NCBI GenBank assembly: GCA_964480825.1
Contig: CAYZRJ010000006.1
Coordinates: forward strand, 1-24,493
Origin: CAYZRJ01 sp964480825
GTDB taxonomy: Bacteria; Patescibacteriota; WWE3; UBA101185; UBA10185
Direction: 5' to 3'
DNA length: 24,493 nucleotides
In this document: piece by piece, positions 22,748-24,493 of the stretch
How positions within the stretch are numbered: position 1 is the first letter of the stretch
How the letters are laid out: the number at the start of each line of letters is the position of its first letter
The notes under the pieces: generated by a model
The model's input: only the letters and a program-made list of their open reading frames with translations
Database searches by the model: none
Told to the model about the DNA's origin: nothing
Program-made: the position numbers and the translations under genes

Positions 22748-22812
22748 TCTCCTTTGATTAATAGAATTGACAGTGTAAGAGAGATTTTATAGCCATGTAC
22801 CGATTTTGTCAA
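22748..22812 (-). promoter_or_regulatory. Consensus promoter, leader and strong Shine-Dalgarno site of the orphan operon
   Basis: On the minus strand: TTGACA (22807-22812), 17-nt spacer, TAAAAT (22784-22789), then a leader of about 35-40 nt with AAAGGAGA (22748-22755). The -35 box starts 4 nt after the copA stop codon. This architecture differs from the leaderless genes around it. Confidence 0.65.
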
Positions 22813-22816
22813 AGCG

Positions 22817-24493
22817 TCAAGGACTGACGGTTTGCATAGAAGAACTACTAAATTTAGCAAATTCAAAAAACAAGCCGGTAAACAGAGCTATCATTACTAT
22901 CGGGGTTAAGACCGAAACCCAGTTTCTTTTACCCGGTTTATAAAATCTTAGCGTCAATGAATTAGATACCACCGATATAGAACTTAATGCCATAGCCAGT
23001 CCTGCTAACTCGGGTTTAAGAACCAAACCCGCTGATACAAAAACTCTAGCTGCAATAGGGATTCCGATTACGTTGTAGAACAAAGCGAAAAACATATTTT
23101 GTTTAATTTTGCTCACAGTTTCTTTAGAAAGGTCTATCGCGTTAACAACATCACGCAAGTCGTTTTTTATAATTACTATTCCCCCGGCTTCCATAGCAGC
23201 GTCTGTTCCGGAACCCATCGCAATACCTAAATTAGCTTGAGCAAGCGCAGGGGCGTCATTTATACCATCGCCCACCATTGCAACCTTTTTGCCTAAATCC
23301 TGCAACTTTTTAACCTCGTTAGCTTTATCTTCGGGTAAAACTTCCGCCAAAATATTAGTAATTCCAACCTGTAGAGCAATTGCTTTAGCGGTTCGTTGGT
23401 TGTCTCCTGTAATCATATAAACTCCGATTCCGAGCTTTTTTAACCTGTCTACAGCTTCTTTTGACGTTTCTTTTACAGTGTCTGCGACTGCCACTGTCCC
23501 TAATACAGCTTCTTTGGTAGCTAAAATCATTGCCGTTTTGCCTTGTTCTTCTAATCCTGATAATTTTCCATCTATTTTATCAATCGAAAGATTTAATACG
23601 TCACAAATAAGTTTTCTATTTCCAAAGTAATAAGTAATTTCACCGATCATACCCTCAACTCCGTGTCCCGGTATTGCTCTAAATCCCGAAACTTCGCTTA
23701 GTACTACTGACTTCTCTTGTGCATAGGTATAAATGGCTTCGGCAAGTGGGTGCTCTGATTGCTTTTCAAGACTGGCTGCAATTTGAAGTATCTCGTTTTC
23801 GTCCGGCAGATCAAAACTTAAAGTATCTGTAACCTCAGGTTTGCCTTTTGTAATAGTTCCTGTCTTGTCAAATACTATCGCGTTGATTTTAACCGCACTT
23901 TCCAACGGCTCCCCGCCTTTTATTAAAATGCCGTTTTCCGCACCTTTACCTGTTCCAACCATGATAGATGTCGGCGTGGCAAGACCAAGAGCGCAAGGAC
24001 AGGCAATAACAATTACGGATGTAAAAGCCATTAGCGCAAACGAAAGGGTCGCTCCAAGCATAAAGTACCAAACAATAAAAGTTGTAACGGCCAGCAATAA
24101 TACAATAGGAACAAAAACAGCAGAGATTTTATCTGCCACCACCTGAATAGGAGCTTTTGATCCCTGAGCTGTTTCGACAAGACGAATAATTTGAGATAAA
24201 GTTGTTTCAGAACCAACTCTGGTGGCTCTAAATTCAAAGCTTCCAGTTTTATTTATAGTTCCACCAATTACGATATCACCGATGTTTTTTTCAACAGGCA
24301 AACTTTCGCCCGTAATCATCGAATCGTCAACAGCAGAAGAACCTTTAATTATTTCCCCATCCACGGGGATTTTTTCTCCGGGTCGAACCATAATGATGTC
24401 ACCATTTATAACCTGTTCGATTGGAATATCTTGAGTAATACCGTTTTTAACAACTCGCGCTGTTTTTGCCTGCAAACCCATGAGTTTTTTAAT
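22817..24493 (-). CDS. copA: CPx-type heavy-metal (copper) P-type ATPase, N-terminus outside window
   Basis: 558 residues are visible; the frame is open to the window edge (Ile-Lys-Lys-Leu before the first Met), so any metal-binding domains and the first transmembrane helices lie beyond it. It exports monovalent copper (or silver) from the cytosol at the cost of ATP. Visible in order: actuator domain with TGES, ion-binding CPC in helix 6 (IACPCALGLATPTSIM), phosphorylation motif DKTGTITKG, nucleotide domain with SEHPLAEAI and GHGVEG (the P1B-specific HP motif), hinge GDGINDAPALAQ, and final helices with the YN (FALFYNVIGIPIAA) and MxxSS (MALSSISVVSNS) copper ligands. These residues identify the Cu(I) subgroup. 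It ends with TGA at 22817-22819. Confidence 0.95.
   Translation of the reverse strand: MKKLMGLQAKTARVVKNGITQDIPIEQVINGDIIMVRPGEKIPVDGEIIKGSSAVDDSMITGESLPVEKNIGDIVIGGTINKTGSFEFRATRVGSETTLSQIIRLVETAQGSKAPIQVVADKISAVFVPIVLLLAVTTFIVWYFMLGATLSFALMAFTSVIVIACPCALGLATPTSIMVGTGKGAENGILIKGGEPLESAVKINAIVFDKTGTITKGKPEVTDTLSFDLPDENEILQIAASLEKQSEHPLAEAIYTYAQEKSVVLSEVSGFRAIPGHGVEGMIGEITYYFGNRKLICDVLNLSIDKIDGKLSGLEEQGKTAMILATKEAVLGTVAVADTVKETSKEAVDRLKKLGIGVYMITGDNQRTAKAIALQVGITNILAEVLPEDKANEVKKLQDLGKKVAMVGDGINDAPALAQANLGIAMGSGTDAAMEAGGIVIIKNDLRDVVNAIDLSKETVSKIKQNMFFALFYNVIGIPIAARVFVSAGLVLKPELAGLAMALSSISVVSNSLTLRFYKPGKRNWVSVLTPIVMIALFTGLFFEFAKFSSSSMQTVSP

Noticed and set aside
1..24493. CRISPR array, insertion sequence or prophage
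   Set aside because: I saw no spaced direct repeats, transposase, terminal inverted repeats or phage structural genes; the only mobile-type gene is the nuclease at 5117-5989.

Overview
The window is an AT-rich, very compact stretch of bacterial chromosome. The gene content points to a Candidate Phyla Radiation (Patescibacteria) genome, perhaps of the Microgenomates/Katanobacteria/Dojkabacteria type: many lineage-orphan small proteins, an archaeal-type cupin phosphoglucose isomerase, convergent genes that overlap at their 3' ends, few Shine-Dalgarno sites, and a scaffold gap of 10 Ns typical of a metagenome assembly. That placement is an inference, because no rRNA or ribosomal protein marker lies here. 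TGA is an ordinary stop codon (it ends the dehydrogenase, the hydrolase, the ROK kinase, the isomerase, the 116-aa protein, an ATP-grasp protein and CopA), so this is not a UGA=Gly (code 25) genome.

Layout. 1-789: end of a zinc-dependent alcohol/polyol dehydrogenase. 790-4920: minus-strand NRAMP-like transporter lacking the usual metal motif, a GT-C-like polytopic membrane protein, and an alpha/beta hydrolase. 4964-5042: tRNA-Pro(GGG). 5117-5989: a free-standing homing-endonuclease-like gene with three zinc ribbons, broken by one in-frame TGA. 6011-7281: a TPR protein containing the assembly gap, and a KamB/NpmA-type 16S rRNA methyltransferase. 7340-9654: a coiled-coil protein, a possible 27-aa basic peptide, and a divergent isoprenoid pair (UppS and a trans-polyprenyl diphosphate synthase) sharing a promoter region with an inverted repeat. 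9661-10587: a membrane-anchored and a secreted coiled-coil protein in one operon. 10647-12040: ROK sugar kinase and cupin glucose-6-phosphate isomerase, convergent. 12128-15126: a small Shine-Dalgarno-led orphan, then an operon of a 432-aa orphan and a ferric-reductase-like flavoprotein. 15160-18545: divergent DEAD-box helicase and TypA/BipA. 18542-21952: two tandem, translationally coupled D-Ala-D-Ala-ligase-like ATP-grasp enzymes, a divergent GNAT acetyltransferase, and a protein made of two copies of a new-looking domain. 21988-22740: two orphan genes in a GC-richer, SD-led operon. 22817-24493: the C-terminal part of a CPx-type copper ATPase.

How it works together. Most transcription units have a -10 hexamer ending only 6-10 nt before the start codon, which implies leaderless or almost leaderless mRNAs. 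Three small orphan genes break this rule: they have 30-40 nt leaders, strong AGGAG sites and higher GC, and look like a separate, possibly acquired, class. The metabolic genes feed sugar phosphates (ROK kinase to isomerase) and polyprenyl carriers (UppS, prenyl synthase), which could serve cell-envelope glycan assembly together with the GT-C protein. The most promising undescribed unit is the ATP-grasp pair with the GNAT and duplicated-domain genes. The most striking single lesion is the TGA in the nuclease gene, at a position where the neighbouring zinc ribbon has Gly.
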